From positions 225,251 through 289,250 of the forward strand of contig JAVJSF010000006.1 in the NCBI GenBank assembly GCA_040219555.1: a DNA stretch of 64,000 nucleotides. The letters run 5' to 3'. The position numbers and the translations under genes were made by a program. Below are positions 36,707-44,556 of the stretch, piece by piece (position 1 is the first letter of the stretch; each line of letters opens with the position of its first letter). Origin of the DNA: JAVJSF01 sp040219555 (GTDB taxonomy: Bacteria > Actinomycetota > Thermoleophilia > Miltoncostaeales > Miltoncostaeaceae). The notes under the pieces were generated by a model. The model saw only the letters and a program-made list of their open reading frames with translations. It was not told the origin of the DNA and made no database searches.

Positions 36707-37408
36707 TCAGGGGTCCAGGCGGTCCCCGTAGGCCCGGTCGTAGATCGGCTGGGCGCCCAGCACCCGTGCAACGAAGCCGCGCGTCTCGCTGAAGGGGATG
36801 TCCCGGGGCACCTCCAGCTCCTCGCCCCGGCGGGACGCGTCGTCCAGCCAGCGCGCCAGGTTCGTCTCGCCGCCGTTGTAGGCGGCCAGCGCCAGCGGCA
36901 CGCTGCCGTGGCGGTCCACCAGGTAGCGCAGGTAGCGGGCACCGTAGGCGATGTTGGCCGTGGGTTGCTCCAGCCGCTCCGGGGCGGGGCTGGGGCGCCG
37001 GGGCAGGTCGGCCACGAACTCGGCCGTGCTCGGCAGCACCTGCATCAGGCCGACGGCGCCCTGGGGCGAGCGCGAGTCCGGCACGAAGCCGCTCTCGGTG
37101 TGGATCACGGCCGCCACCAGCGTGGGGTCCAGACCGTTGCGCGAGGACTCGGCGACGATCGCGTCCTCATAGTCGAGCGGGTACCACAGGCGGGCATACC
37201 AGCCGGGCATGGCCTGGTGCACCTGGTACCAGCCCGTACCGATCCCGCCCATCAGCAGCAGCGCCAGCACGAGCGCCGCGATGCGCCGGCGGCGACGCAC
37301 GGCCCGCCGCCGGCCCTCCCCCCGCGCCCCCTCGCCAGGTCGCCGGTGCCGATCCGGCGCCCCGCCGCGGGGCTCCCGCAGCGCGGGACCGCCGCCGACG
37401 GCGCTCAA
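36707..37408 (-). CDS. Membrane-anchored soluble-type lytic transglycosylase
   Basis: Cleaves peptidoglycan glycan strands. A basic cytosolic lead is followed by one TM helix (RRIAALVLALLLMGGIGTGW), then the SLT fold: AVIHTESGFVPDSRSPQGAVGLMQVLPSTA with the catalytic Glu, then NIAYGARYLRYLVDRHG and ALAAYNGGETNLARWL. 233 aa. The start is TTG 37408, which shares TTGA with the coaE stop and follows GGAGGAG by 8 nt. Co-transcribed with coaE. Confidence 0.85.
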   Translation of the reverse strand: MSAVGGGPALREPRGGAPDRHRRPGEGARGEGRRRAVRRRRRIAALVLALLLMGGIGTGWYQVHQAMPGWYARLWYPLDYEDAIVAESSRNGLDPTLVAAVIHTESGFVPDSRSPQGAVGLMQVLPSTAEFVADLPRRPSPAPERLEQPTANIAYGARYLRYLVDRHGSVPLALAAYNGGETNLARWLDDASRRGEELEVPRDIPFSETRGFVARVLGAQPIYDRAYGDRLDP

Positions 37409-37998
37409 CGCACCTGCTCCTCCGCCGCGATGCGCCGGCACAGGGCCGCCACCCACTCGCCCAGGGCGGTCAGGTCACGGTCGTTCACATAGACATGGTC
37501 GGCGCGCGCGATCTTCTCCTCCTCGGGGATCTGATGCGCCGCCCGGGCGTCGAAGTCCTGCCCGCGCGCCTCCACCCGGGCCCGGCGGACCCACTCGGGC
37601 GCCGTGACGACCACCACGGCGTCGAAGTCGCCGGCCAGGCCGACCTCGAACAGCAGCGGTACCTCGCACACCATCAGCGACGGTGGCGGCGACTCGGCGC
37701 GCCGGGCCGCGATCCATCCGAGACGGGCGCCGGCGATGCGCGGGTGCAGCAGGCCCTCCAGGAACGCCACCGCCCTGCGGTCGCCGAACACCCGCGGCCC
37801 CAGCACGGCACGATCCACCGCGCCGTCCTCCCCGAGCACCTCGGGGCCGAAGCGCTCCACCACCGCCCGGGTGACCGCCGGGTCGGCGTACAGGCCGTGC
37901 ACGACATCGTCGCTCGACAGGACCGCCGCGCCGCACGCGGCGAAGGCGTCCAGGGCGGCCGACTTCCCGGACCCGATGCCCCCGGTCAGCCCCAGCAC
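37405..37998 (-). CDS. coaE: Dephospho-CoA kinase
   Basis: Last step of CoA synthesis, downstream of the panCDB products. VLGLTGGIGSGKSAALD (P-loop), SSDDVVHGLY, HPRI, VCEVPLLFEVGLAGDFDAVVVV and a C-terminal IARADHVYVND are typical. GTG 37998 gives 197 aa and begins right before the first strand. It has no clear ribosome site, but an upstream extension has no homology. The rpsA stop is 43 nt upstream. Confidence 0.93.
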   Translation of the reverse strand: MLGLTGGIGSGKSAALDAFAACGAAVLSSDDVVHGLYADPAVTRAVVERFGPEVLGEDGAVDRAVLGPRVFGDRRAVAFLEGLLHPRIAGARLGWIAARRAESPPPSLMVCEVPLLFEVGLAGDFDAVVVVTAPEWVRRARVEARGQDFDARAAHQIPEEEKIARADHVYVNDRDLTALGEWVAALCRRIAAEEQVR

Positions 37999-38041
37999 GA
38001 CCGGGGGCGCGCCTGCGCGCGCCCCGGCCGCGGGACCGTGA

Positions 38042-39568
38042 TCACTGCCGGTCGTCCGCCTCGGCCTCGCCGGCCTCGGCCGCGGGGGCCTCGGGCTCGG
38101 CGTGGCCGCCCTCGGCGTCGCCGCCGTCGACGGGGTCACCCTCGGCGTCCTCCGTGTCGTCGCCCTCGGCGGGCTCGGCGGGGGCATCGTCGGCTGCCGC
38201 CTCCGCCATCGGCTCGGCGGGCGCGTCGTCGCCGGGCGCATACTCGCCCTCGGTGTCGATGCCCTCGATGGGGCCGGCCTCGGCGTACTCCTCGCCGAAC
38301 TCACCCTCACCCTCGACGTACTCGCCCTCCTCGTCACCGCGGCCGTGCAGCTGGTCCTCCTCGGCCACGCGCTTGAGCGACAGGGACAGGCGGCGGCGGT
38401 CGGCGTCGATCTCGATGATGCGCACGGCCAGGACGTCGCCCTGGTTGACCACCTCGCGGGGGTTCTCCACGTGGTGGGCGGCCAGCTCGGAGATGTGGAC
38501 CAGCCCCTCCACGCCCGGGTGGATCTCCACGAACGCGCCGAAGGTGACCACCTTCGTGACGCGCCCCTCCACGACGTCCTCGACCTGGTAGCTCTCGATG
38601 ACGCTCTGCCACGGGTCGGCCTGGGTCTGCTTGAGGCCCAGTGAGATCCGCTGGCGCTCGCGGTCGATGTCCAGGACCTTGACCTTGACCTTCTCGCCGA
38701 TCTGGAGCACCTCGGAGGGGTGGTTGACGTGGCTCCAGGACAGCTCGGAGATGTGGATCAGGCCGTCGATGCCGTCCAGGTCCACGAACGCGCCGAACTC
38801 GACGATGTTGGAGATGACGCCCTCCACCACCTGGCCGGGCTGCAGGTCGTCCAGGATCTTCTGACGGACCTCGCGGCGCTCGTCCTCCAGCACCGCGCGC
38901 CGCGACAGCACCACGTTGTTGCGGTTGCGGTTGAGCTCGATGACCTTGCACTCGAGCTTGCGGCCCAGGAACTCGTCCAGGTCCTGCACCCGGCGGATGT
39001 CCACCAGCGAAGCCGGCAGGAAGCCGCGCACGCCGAGGTCGAGGATGAGGCCACCCTTGACGACCTCGATGACGGTCCCCTCCACGTTCTCGCCGGCGGT
39101 GGAGGCCGCCTCGATACGCTTCCAGGCCTTCTCGAAGCGCGCGCGCTTCTTGGAGAGGATCAGGCGACCGTCCTGGTCCTCCTTCTGCATCACCAGCGCG
39201 TCGACCATCTCGCCGAGGTAGACCTCCTCCTCGGGCTTGATGCTCTTGCGGATCGACAGCTCGGGCAGCGGGATGACGCCCTCGCTCTTGTACCCGATGT
39301 CGACCAGGACCTCGTCCTTGTCGATGCGGACCACCCGCCCGTTGACGACATCGCCCTCACCGAAGTCCGGGATGGTGATGTCGTAGTTGGGCACCATCTC
39401 CCCGTCGACCTCGATGTACTCGGGGCCATCGAGCGGGTGGATGGGCGATTCGAGATCGATGACCTCGCCGGGGGGCGGTCCGTGCGGGGCCGCGGGGGCC
39501 TCGGGCTCGGCCTCGACGGCGGTCTCGGCCAGGGGGGCCACGGCGATCTCGGGGTTGTCAGTCGTCAT
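38042..39568 (-). CDS. rpsA: 30S ribosomal protein S1
   Basis: mRNA-binding ribosomal protein. Four S1 domains start near residues 71 (GDVVNGRVVRIDKDEVLVDI), 158 (GENVEGTVIEVVKGGLILDL), 243 (GQVVEGVISNIVEFGAFVDL) and 328 (EDVVEGRVTKVVTFGAFVEI), each closing with P/H-x-SEL-type ends. The last 100 residues are very acidic (D/E/A/G-rich) without a fold. Four domains plus an acidic tail is usual for Actinobacteria, though this tail is long. AAGGACAACCAAACCG precedes ATG 39568. Confidence 0.95.
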   Translation of the reverse strand: MTTDNPEIAVAPLAETAVEAEPEAPAAPHGPPPGEVIDLESPIHPLDGPEYIEVDGEMVPNYDITIPDFGEGDVVNGRVVRIDKDEVLVDIGYKSEGVIPLPELSIRKSIKPEEEVYLGEMVDALVMQKEDQDGRLILSKKRARFEKAWKRIEAASTAGENVEGTVIEVVKGGLILDLGVRGFLPASLVDIRRVQDLDEFLGRKLECKVIELNRNRNNVVLSRRAVLEDERREVRQKILDDLQPGQVVEGVISNIVEFGAFVDLDGIDGLIHISELSWSHVNHPSEVLQIGEKVKVKVLDIDRERQRISLGLKQTQADPWQSVIESYQVEDVVEGRVTKVVTFGAFVEIHPGVEGLVHISELAAHHVENPREVVNQGDVLAVRIIEIDADRRRLSLSLKRVAEEDQLHGRGDEEGEYVEGEGEFGEEYAEAGPIEGIDTEGEYAPGDDAPAEPMAEAAADDAPAEPAEGDDTEDAEGDPVDGGDAEGGHAEPEAPAAEAGEAEADDRQ

Positions 39569-39639
39569 CGGTTTGGTTGTCCTTATGGAAGAAATCGGGT
39601 CCGGGCAGCACGGCTGATCCGGGCCGCCGGGAAGCGGGC

Positions 39640-39645
39640 AGTATA
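39640..39645 (-). promoter_or_regulatory. -10 element (TATACT) of rpsA
   Basis: TATACT on the minus strand about 72 nt before the rpsA ATG. This is the closest to a consensus -10 seen in the window, as expected for a highly expressed gene. Confidence 0.55.
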
Positions 39646-39712
39646 GACGCCGGACGGACGTTCGTCATCCCCTGCGCGGGGGCCCGCGCGCGCCCGCGCG
39701 CAAGCAAGCCGC

Positions 39713-40411
39713 TCAGACGGCGGCGGCGATCTCGGTCAGCTCGGGGCGCTTCAGGGCGCCGGCGCGCGCGGACACCAGCCGACCGTCGGCACCCACGGCG
39801 AGGACCGCCGGAACGCTGCGCACGGGCACCACCGCGGCGGCCGGCCGCTCGGCCAGGTTCACCCGCACCACCTCGCGCCCGTCGGCGGCGCGCTCGAACT
39901 CGCGGGCCACCGGCTCGCAGCGCGCGCAGCCCGGCGCGGTCAGCACCACCAGCCAGGGGCCTTCCCCGCCCAGCCCGAGCGGCCCGCGCAGGTCGTCGCC
40001 CTCGCCGCCGCGTCGCGAGGCGAGCAGGACCCGGTAGATCTCGCAGCCGATGCAGAAGCCCGAGGCCGCCGAGAAGATCGCCACCGCGGAGACCGCGCCC
40101 ACGACGATCCAGCCGGCCAGCCACCAGCCGGCCGCGAAGGCGCCGAGCGCCGCGGCGAGCATCGCCACCGCCATGTACTGGGCGAACCGCACGGGGGCCG
40201 CGGGCTCCAGCTCCCCCGTGGGGCGTGCGACCAGGCGGAACAGCCACGCCACCGGCGACAGGCGCGGGTCGGCCAGGTTCAGGGCGACCAGCGCGAGTGC
40301 GACCGCCACGACCGGCCAGGTCTGGAAGACCACGGCCTCGAGGCAGAGCACGCCCGTGACCGCCTGGGAGAAGCGCGGGGCCATGGGGTGCACGGTGGTG
40401 ATTTTCGGCAT
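39713..40411 (-). CDS. DUF4395 membrane protein fused to a thioredoxin-like domain
   Basis: 232 aa. The N-terminal half is DUF4395-like: VHPMAPRFSQAVTGVL, with four hydrophobic segments and GFCIGCEIYRVLL (C-x2-C after the last helix). The C-terminal half is thioredoxin-like: WLVVLTAPGCARCEPVAREF (CARC), VRVNLAERP, VRSVPAVLAVGADG (cis-Pro). Two CxxC motifs in one chain suggest thiol transfer between the membrane and cytosolic modules. ATG 40411 lies 7 nt after TATCCT and is leaderless. Confidence 0.78.
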   Translation of the reverse strand: MPKITTVHPMAPRFSQAVTGVLCLEAVVFQTWPVVAVALALVALNLADPRLSPVAWLFRLVARPTGELEPAAPVRFAQYMAVAMLAAALGAFAAGWWLAGWIVVGAVSAVAIFSAASGFCIGCEIYRVLLASRRGGEGDDLRGPLGLGGEGPWLVVLTAPGCARCEPVAREFERAADGREVVRVNLAERPAAAVVPVRSVPAVLAVGADGRLVSARAGALKRPELTEIAAAV

Positions 40412-40418
40412 ACCCACA

Positions 40419-40424
40419 AGGATA
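40419..40424 (-). promoter_or_regulatory. -10 element (TATCCT) of the leaderless DUF4395-thioredoxin gene
   Basis: TATCCT, then TGTGGGT, then ATG 40411 on the minus strand. Confidence 0.55.
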
Positions 40425-40454
40425 CCGGTATTTGACCGCCGGCGACCGGCCCCC

Positions 40455-40640
40455 TCAGGCGATGCGGCCCCGCTCGCGCAGCACCAGACGCGCGCGGTCG
40501 ATGCGCACCAGCCGGCGCGGGGCGTCCTCCGACTCGTCGGCCAGCGTCAGCTCGCGCAGCACCGCGGCCGCCGCGGCGATCACCTTCGGATGCGCCTCCG
40601 GGCGCACCTGGAGGACCTCGTAGGCCTCGTCCTCGGTCAG
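40455..40640 (-). CDS. Small J-domain-like protein following polA, probable CTG start
   Basis: 61 codons read LTEDEAYEVLQVRPEAHPKV, then IAAAAAVLRELTLADESEDA and PRRLVRIDRARLVLRERGRI plus Ala. The opening resembles helix I-II of DnaJ-type J domains, but the HPD motif is missing. No ATG or TTG exists in frame. CTG 40640 has GGGGGG 6 nt upstream, and CTG 40658 overlaps the polA stop as CTGA; GTG 40607 would cut into the first helix. Codon usage and lack of stops support coding. Role unknown. Confidence 0.55.
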   Translation of the reverse strand: MTEDEAYEVLQVRPEAHPKVIAAAAAVLRELTLADESEDAPRRLVRIDRARLVLRERGRIA

Positions 40641-40654
40641 GGCCTTCCCCCCGT

Positions 40655-43249
40655 TCAGGCCTTGGCCTCGAGCCAGGTGCTGCCGCTGCCGGTCTCCACC
40701 CCCAGCGGCGGGTCCAGCTCGTAGGCGCCGACCATGGCCTCGCGCACCAGACGCGTGGCCGTGGCCTCCTCGTCGGCGGGCGCCTCCACCAGGAGTTCGT
40801 CGTGGATCTGGAGGATGATCCGGGCGCGGAGGCCGGCGTCGGTCAGCGCATCGTGGGCGCGCACCATGGCCAGCTTGATGATGTCGGCGGCCGTGCCCTG
40901 GATGACGGTGTTGACGGCCAGTCGCTCCCCCAGCTGTCGCTGCTGCTGGGTCCGCCCCGACAGCTCCGGGATGGGCCGGCGCCGGCCCAGCAGCGTGGTG
41001 ACGTACCCGTCCTGGGTGGCGCTGGCGACGGTGCTGTCCACGAAGCTGCGCACCCGCGGGTAGCGCGCCAGGTAGGCCTCGATGTAGGCCTTCGCCTCGG
41101 CGCGCGGGATGCCCAGCTGCTCGGACAGGCCGAAGTCGCTGATGCCGTAGATGATCCCGAAGTTGACGGCCTTGGCGCGGTCGCGCGTCTCGCGGTCGAC
41201 GTCGGCCGGCTCCATGCCGAACACCTCGGCCGCCGTGGCCCGGTGCACGTCCTCGCCGCGCCGGAACGCCTCGGCAAGCACCGGCTCCTTGGAGCAGTGG
41301 GCCAGGATGCGCAGCTCGACCTGGCTGTAGTCGCAGCTCACCAGCACCCAGCCGTCCTCGGGCACGAAGGCGTCGCGGATCTCGCGCCCCAGCGGGGTCC
41401 GCACCGGGATGTTCTGGAGGTTGGGGTGCTGCGAGGAGAGCCGGCCGGTCTCGGCGATGGTCTGGTTGAAGGTCGTGTGGATGCGACCGTCCTCGCGCAC
41501 CAGCTCGGGCAGAGCCGACAGGTACGTGTTGTCGAGCTTGGTCAGCTCGCGGTAGCGCCCGATCAGGGGCACGATGGGGTGCTTGTCCTCGAGCAGGCGC
41601 AGCACCTTGCGGTCGGTGCTCCAGCCGGTCTTGCCCTTGCGGAAGGTGGGCAGCTCCAGGCGCTCGAACAGCACCTGCCCGAGCTGCTTGGGGCTCTCGA
41701 TGGTGAACTCGGTGCCCGCGAGCGCCCAGATCTCGTCGCGCAACTCGTCGGCGCGGTCGCGAACCCGGGCGGTGATCTCGCCCAGGCGGTGGACGTCCAG
41801 CCGGATGCCGGCGTCCTCCACCGCGGCCAGCACGCGGGCGGTGGGCAATTCGATGCCGTGGTACAGGTCGCCCAGGTGCTCGCCGGCCATCCGCGCCTCC
41901 TGGCGGGCGGCCAGAGCGCGCACCAGGGCGGCCGCGCGGGCGGCGGGGTCCTCGGTGCCCTCCACCGCCAGACCTGCGTCGGCGGCCAGTTCATCCAGGG
42001 CGTTGTCGCGCCGGCGCGGGTTGAGCAGGTAGGCGCCGATCAGAGTGTCGTGGTGGGGCATCAGCTCCCCGGCGCACAGGCGCACCATCGCCTTGGCGTC
42101 GTGGCACGCCACCCGGGCGCCCTCGACCGACGCCAGCGCGGCGCCCAGCCGCGGGCCGTCATCGGCGCCCATCCCGCCCACCGCCAGGGGGGCGTCCTCG
42201 GCACCCGCAACCGCCCACCGCCCGTCGGCCACAGCCACGGCCAGCTCCTGCGCGCCGGCGAAGCGCAGGGCCAGGTCGTCGATGGCCGCGTCGTCGGTGG
42301 TGACCGCGATCACCCCGCCCGGTGCCGCGGCCGCCGCCGGCCCGTCGCCGTCGGCCAGGTCGGTCAATCGGCGCGAGAGGGTGTCGAACTGCAACAGGGC
42401 GAACATCTCGCGCAGCGCCGCCATGCGCTCGGGGCCGAAGTCCAGCCCCGGCACCTCGTCCAGGTCGATCTCCACCGGCGCGTCGGTGTCGATGCGCGCC
42501 ATCTCGCGGGTCTGGCGCGCCGTCTGGGCGTGCTCGGTGAGCGCCTCCCGCCGCTTGGGGGTCTGCTCGGCGGCGTGATCGAGGATGGCGTCGAGGCTGC
42601 CGTACTTCTGCAGCAGCGTGGAGGCGCCCTTCTCACCGATCCCCGGCACACCCTTGAGGTTGTCGCTGGGGTCGCCGACCATCCCCCGGAAGTCGACCAT
42701 CAGCTCGGGACCGATGCCGTAGCGCTCCACCACCGCCTCCGGCGTGTAGAGGACGGTGTCGGTGACCCCCCGCCCCGTGGCCATCACGCTGATGCGCTCG
42801 TCCACCAGCTGGAAGGCGTCGCGGTCGCCGGTGAGGATGATGACCGGCTCGCCGGCGTCGGCGGCCCGCCGGGCGAGGGTGCCGATGATGTCGTCGGCCT
42901 CGTAGCCGGCCAGTTCGGTGTTGACGAATCCGAAGGACGCCATCAGCGGCTGGAAGTAGGCCGACTGCTCGCGGAAGAGGTCCGGCGTCGCGGCCCGCGT
43001 GCCCTTGTACTCGGGGTCGATGTCGTGCCGGAAGGTGGGCCCGGGCGCATCCCATGCCACCACCACGCGGCCGATGCGCTCCTCGGCGAGCATCTTCATC
43101 ATCATGGCCGCCAGGCCGTACAGGGCGTTGGTGGGCAACCCCTTGTCGGTGGCGATGGTGTCGGGCAGGGCGAAGAACGCCCGGAAGGCCAGGCTGTGCC
43201 CGTCGATCAGCAGCAGTGGAGCCTGGGTGGTGACCGCGCTCTCGCTCAC
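40655..43249 (-). CDS. polA: DNA polymerase I
   Basis: Repair and Okazaki-fragment polymerase, 864 aa. The 5'-3' exonuclease domain (1-300) has LLLIDGHSLAFRAFFA, YEADDIIGTLAR and DPSDNLKGVPGIGEKGA. The middle 3'-5' exonuclease-like domain lacks the DEDD acidic residues, so proofreading is unlikely. The polymerase domain has VSCDYSQVELRILAHCS (motif A), RDRAKAVNFGIIYGIS (motif B) and LQIHDELLVEAP (motif C). GTG 43249 lies 7 nt after TAGACT (leaderless). Confidence 0.95.
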   Translation of the reverse strand: MSESAVTTQAPLLLIDGHSLAFRAFFALPDTIATDKGLPTNALYGLAAMMMKMLAEERIGRVVVAWDAPGPTFRHDIDPEYKGTRAATPDLFREQSAYFQPLMASFGFVNTELAGYEADDIIGTLARRAADAGEPVIILTGDRDAFQLVDERISVMATGRGVTDTVLYTPEAVVERYGIGPELMVDFRGMVGDPSDNLKGVPGIGEKGASTLLQKYGSLDAILDHAAEQTPKRREALTEHAQTARQTREMARIDTDAPVEIDLDEVPGLDFGPERMAALREMFALLQFDTLSRRLTDLADGDGPAAAAAPGGVIAVTTDDAAIDDLALRFAGAQELAVAVADGRWAVAGAEDAPLAVGGMGADDGPRLGAALASVEGARVACHDAKAMVRLCAGELMPHHDTLIGAYLLNPRRRDNALDELAADAGLAVEGTEDPAARAAALVRALAARQEARMAGEHLGDLYHGIELPTARVLAAVEDAGIRLDVHRLGEITARVRDRADELRDEIWALAGTEFTIESPKQLGQVLFERLELPTFRKGKTGWSTDRKVLRLLEDKHPIVPLIGRYRELTKLDNTYLSALPELVREDGRIHTTFNQTIAETGRLSSQHPNLQNIPVRTPLGREIRDAFVPEDGWVLVSCDYSQVELRILAHCSKEPVLAEAFRRGEDVHRATAAEVFGMEPADVDRETRDRAKAVNFGIIYGISDFGLSEQLGIPRAEAKAYIEAYLARYPRVRSFVDSTVASATQDGYVTTLLGRRRPIPELSGRTQQQRQLGERLAVNTVIQGTAADIIKLAMVRAHDALTDAGLRARIILQIHDELLVEAPADEEATATRLVREAMVGAYELDPPLGVETGSGSTWLEAKA

Positions 43250-43256
43250 GCGGTCA

Positions 43257-43262
43257 AGTCTA
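43257..43262 (-). promoter_or_regulatory. -10 element (TAGACT) of the leaderless polA promoter
   Basis: TAGACT, then TGACCGC, then GTG 43249. Confidence 0.55.
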
Positions 43263-43312
43263 GGGACGGGCCCGGCCGGGACACCCGAGGGCGCCCCGGC
43301 CGGAGGCCGCGA

Positions 43313-44185
43313 TCAGCACATCAGCTGCAGGGTCCAGCCCGACTCGGTGGGGTTGCCGGCGTCGCTCAGGGTGGTGACGATGATCCGGTTGTTGTCGGAG
43401 ACGAAGATCGTCGCGCGCGCGGACACGGCGGCGGCGGCACCAGCGTCGGTGGTCGGCGACACCGTCCACGAGCAGGCCGTGACGGGGAAGTCGAACACGG
43501 CGCGGTAGTTGCCGGCGTTGATGCGCTGGATCGAGTAGGCGGGGTCCGAGGCCCGCCCGATGGCGTTGGGGTCGTTGGTGGTCTTGGTCACCCAGCGGAA
43601 GCGCTCGGTGGACGCGAGCTTCTCGCGCGTCACGCTGGCGTCGCCCAGCTTGGGCCCGGTCACGGCGCCGTCGCCGATCTTCGGGGTGGTCACCGCGGCG
43701 TCGCCGAGCTTCGGCGTGCTCACCGCGCCCTCGTCGATCTTCGGGCCGGTCACCGCGCCGTCGCCCAGCTTGGCGGTGGTGACGCCGCCGTCGACGATCT
43801 TTGAGGTGGCGATGGCCGCGTCGGCCACCTTGGGAGTGGTGATGGCCTCGTCACCCACCTTCGGCGTGGTGATGGCGCCGTCGCGCAGGTCGGCGGTGCG
43901 CCAGCCCAGGGTCTTGGACGGGTCGCCGCTCTCGGGGCGCACCGGGTCCAGCAGGCCGAGCGACTCGTTGGAGCGGCGCACCGCCGCCGAGGAGATGCGC
44001 TGGTTGATGCGCAACTGACCAACGGTCAACTGGATGCCGTTACCCGCGCTTGACCCCTGGGCGGATGCGGGCTGGCTGGCCTGATCGGCCAGCAGCAGGG
44101 CGCCGGCGCCGAGCGCGGCACCGGCGGCGCCGATGGCGATCATCCGCCAGAGCCGGCGACTGGCGCCGAGGTTCTCCGTGGTCAT
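43313..44185 (-). CDS. Secreted modular repeat protein, paralogue A
   Basis: 290 aa: signal peptide (about 1-43), the shared motif QLRINQRISSAAVRRSNESL (about 54-73), and LLDPVRPESGDPSKTLGW. Next come nine decapeptides of the form GDGAVTTPKI (about 100-190), then a C-terminal domain (FRWVTKTTNDPNAIGR ... VTACSW ... GWTLQLMC) that ends in Cys. The internal and terminal Cys probably form a disulfide. The decapeptides resemble the DGAVTTAKL repeats known from exported and fibre-like proteins. Function unknown; surface fibre or adhesin is an inference. AAGGGAG precedes ATG 44185. TAGGCT about 92 nt upstream is a likely -10. Confidence 0.8.
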   Translation of the reverse strand: MTTENLGASRRLWRMIAIGAAGAALGAGALLLADQASQPASAQGSSAGNGIQLTVGQLRINQRISSAAVRRSNESLGLLDPVRPESGDPSKTLGWRTADLRDGAITTPKVGDEAITTPKVADAAIATSKIVDGGVTTAKLGDGAVTGPKIDEGAVSTPKLGDAAVTTPKIGDGAVTGPKLGDASVTREKLASTERFRWVTKTTNDPNAIGRASDPAYSIQRINAGNYRAVFDFPVTACSWTVSPTTDAGAAAAVSARATIFVSDNNRIIVTTLSDAGNPTESGWTLQLMC

Positions 44186-44327
44186 ATGTCACTCCCTTGT
44201 CTCTCCATGGGCGCCCCGCGGGACGCGACCGGCCGGTCCGCCGCGACGACCGTCGCAGCGCGTGGCGGGTCGCGTCAGCCTAGTGCCGGTCCCGGCCGGA
44301 GCGCCAGACGCCATCTGCCGGCGGCGG

Positions 44328-44465
44328 TCAGGCGGTGCGGAACTCTTCGCCGATATCGACCAACTCGTCCAGCGGGAGCTGCTGGGCGCAGGTGTCGTCC
44401 TGGTACTCCACGAGGGGCGAGATGCGGCGCGTGCGCGGCAGGCTGTCCGGAGGATACGGTGATGA
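44328..44465 (-). pseudogene. Possible gene remnant between paralogues A and B
   Basis: In one minus frame the sequence reads SLPRTRRISPLVEYQDDTCA then QQLPLDELVDIGEEFRTA and stop. This has balanced, protein-like composition unlike the other frames. No ATG starts it and a stop precedes it at about 44470. It may be the 3' end of a lost gene, perhaps left when this region was duplicated. The rest of 44186-44556 holds only terminators and leader sequence. Confidence 0.3.
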
Positions 44466-44477
44466 GATTCATGCCAT

Positions 44478-44508
44478 CTCCGTGCCACCCGGGCGGGGTG
44501 GCACGGAG
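44478..44508 (-). terminator. 13-bp terminator of paralogue B
   Basis: CTCCGTGCCACCC (44478-44490) pairs with GGGTGGCACGGAG (44496-44508) around GGGCG, about 50 nt past the stop of paralogue B. Confidence 0.65.
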
Positions 44509-44521
44509 GTTCTGCACAGCC

Positions 44522-44540
44522 ACCGGGTCCGCGACCCGGT
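44522..44540 (-). terminator. Second hairpin just past the end of paralogue B
   Basis: ACCGGGTC-CGC-GACCCGGT is a perfect 8-bp hairpin 17 nt beyond the stop codon, stacked before the longer hairpin. Confidence 0.5.
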
Positions 44541-44556
44541 CACCACAGGTCGATGA

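Noticed and set aside
40700..43800. A 1000-codon plus-strand ORF opposite polA
   Set aside because: It mirrors codon bias of polA on the other strand and has no motif or ribosome site.
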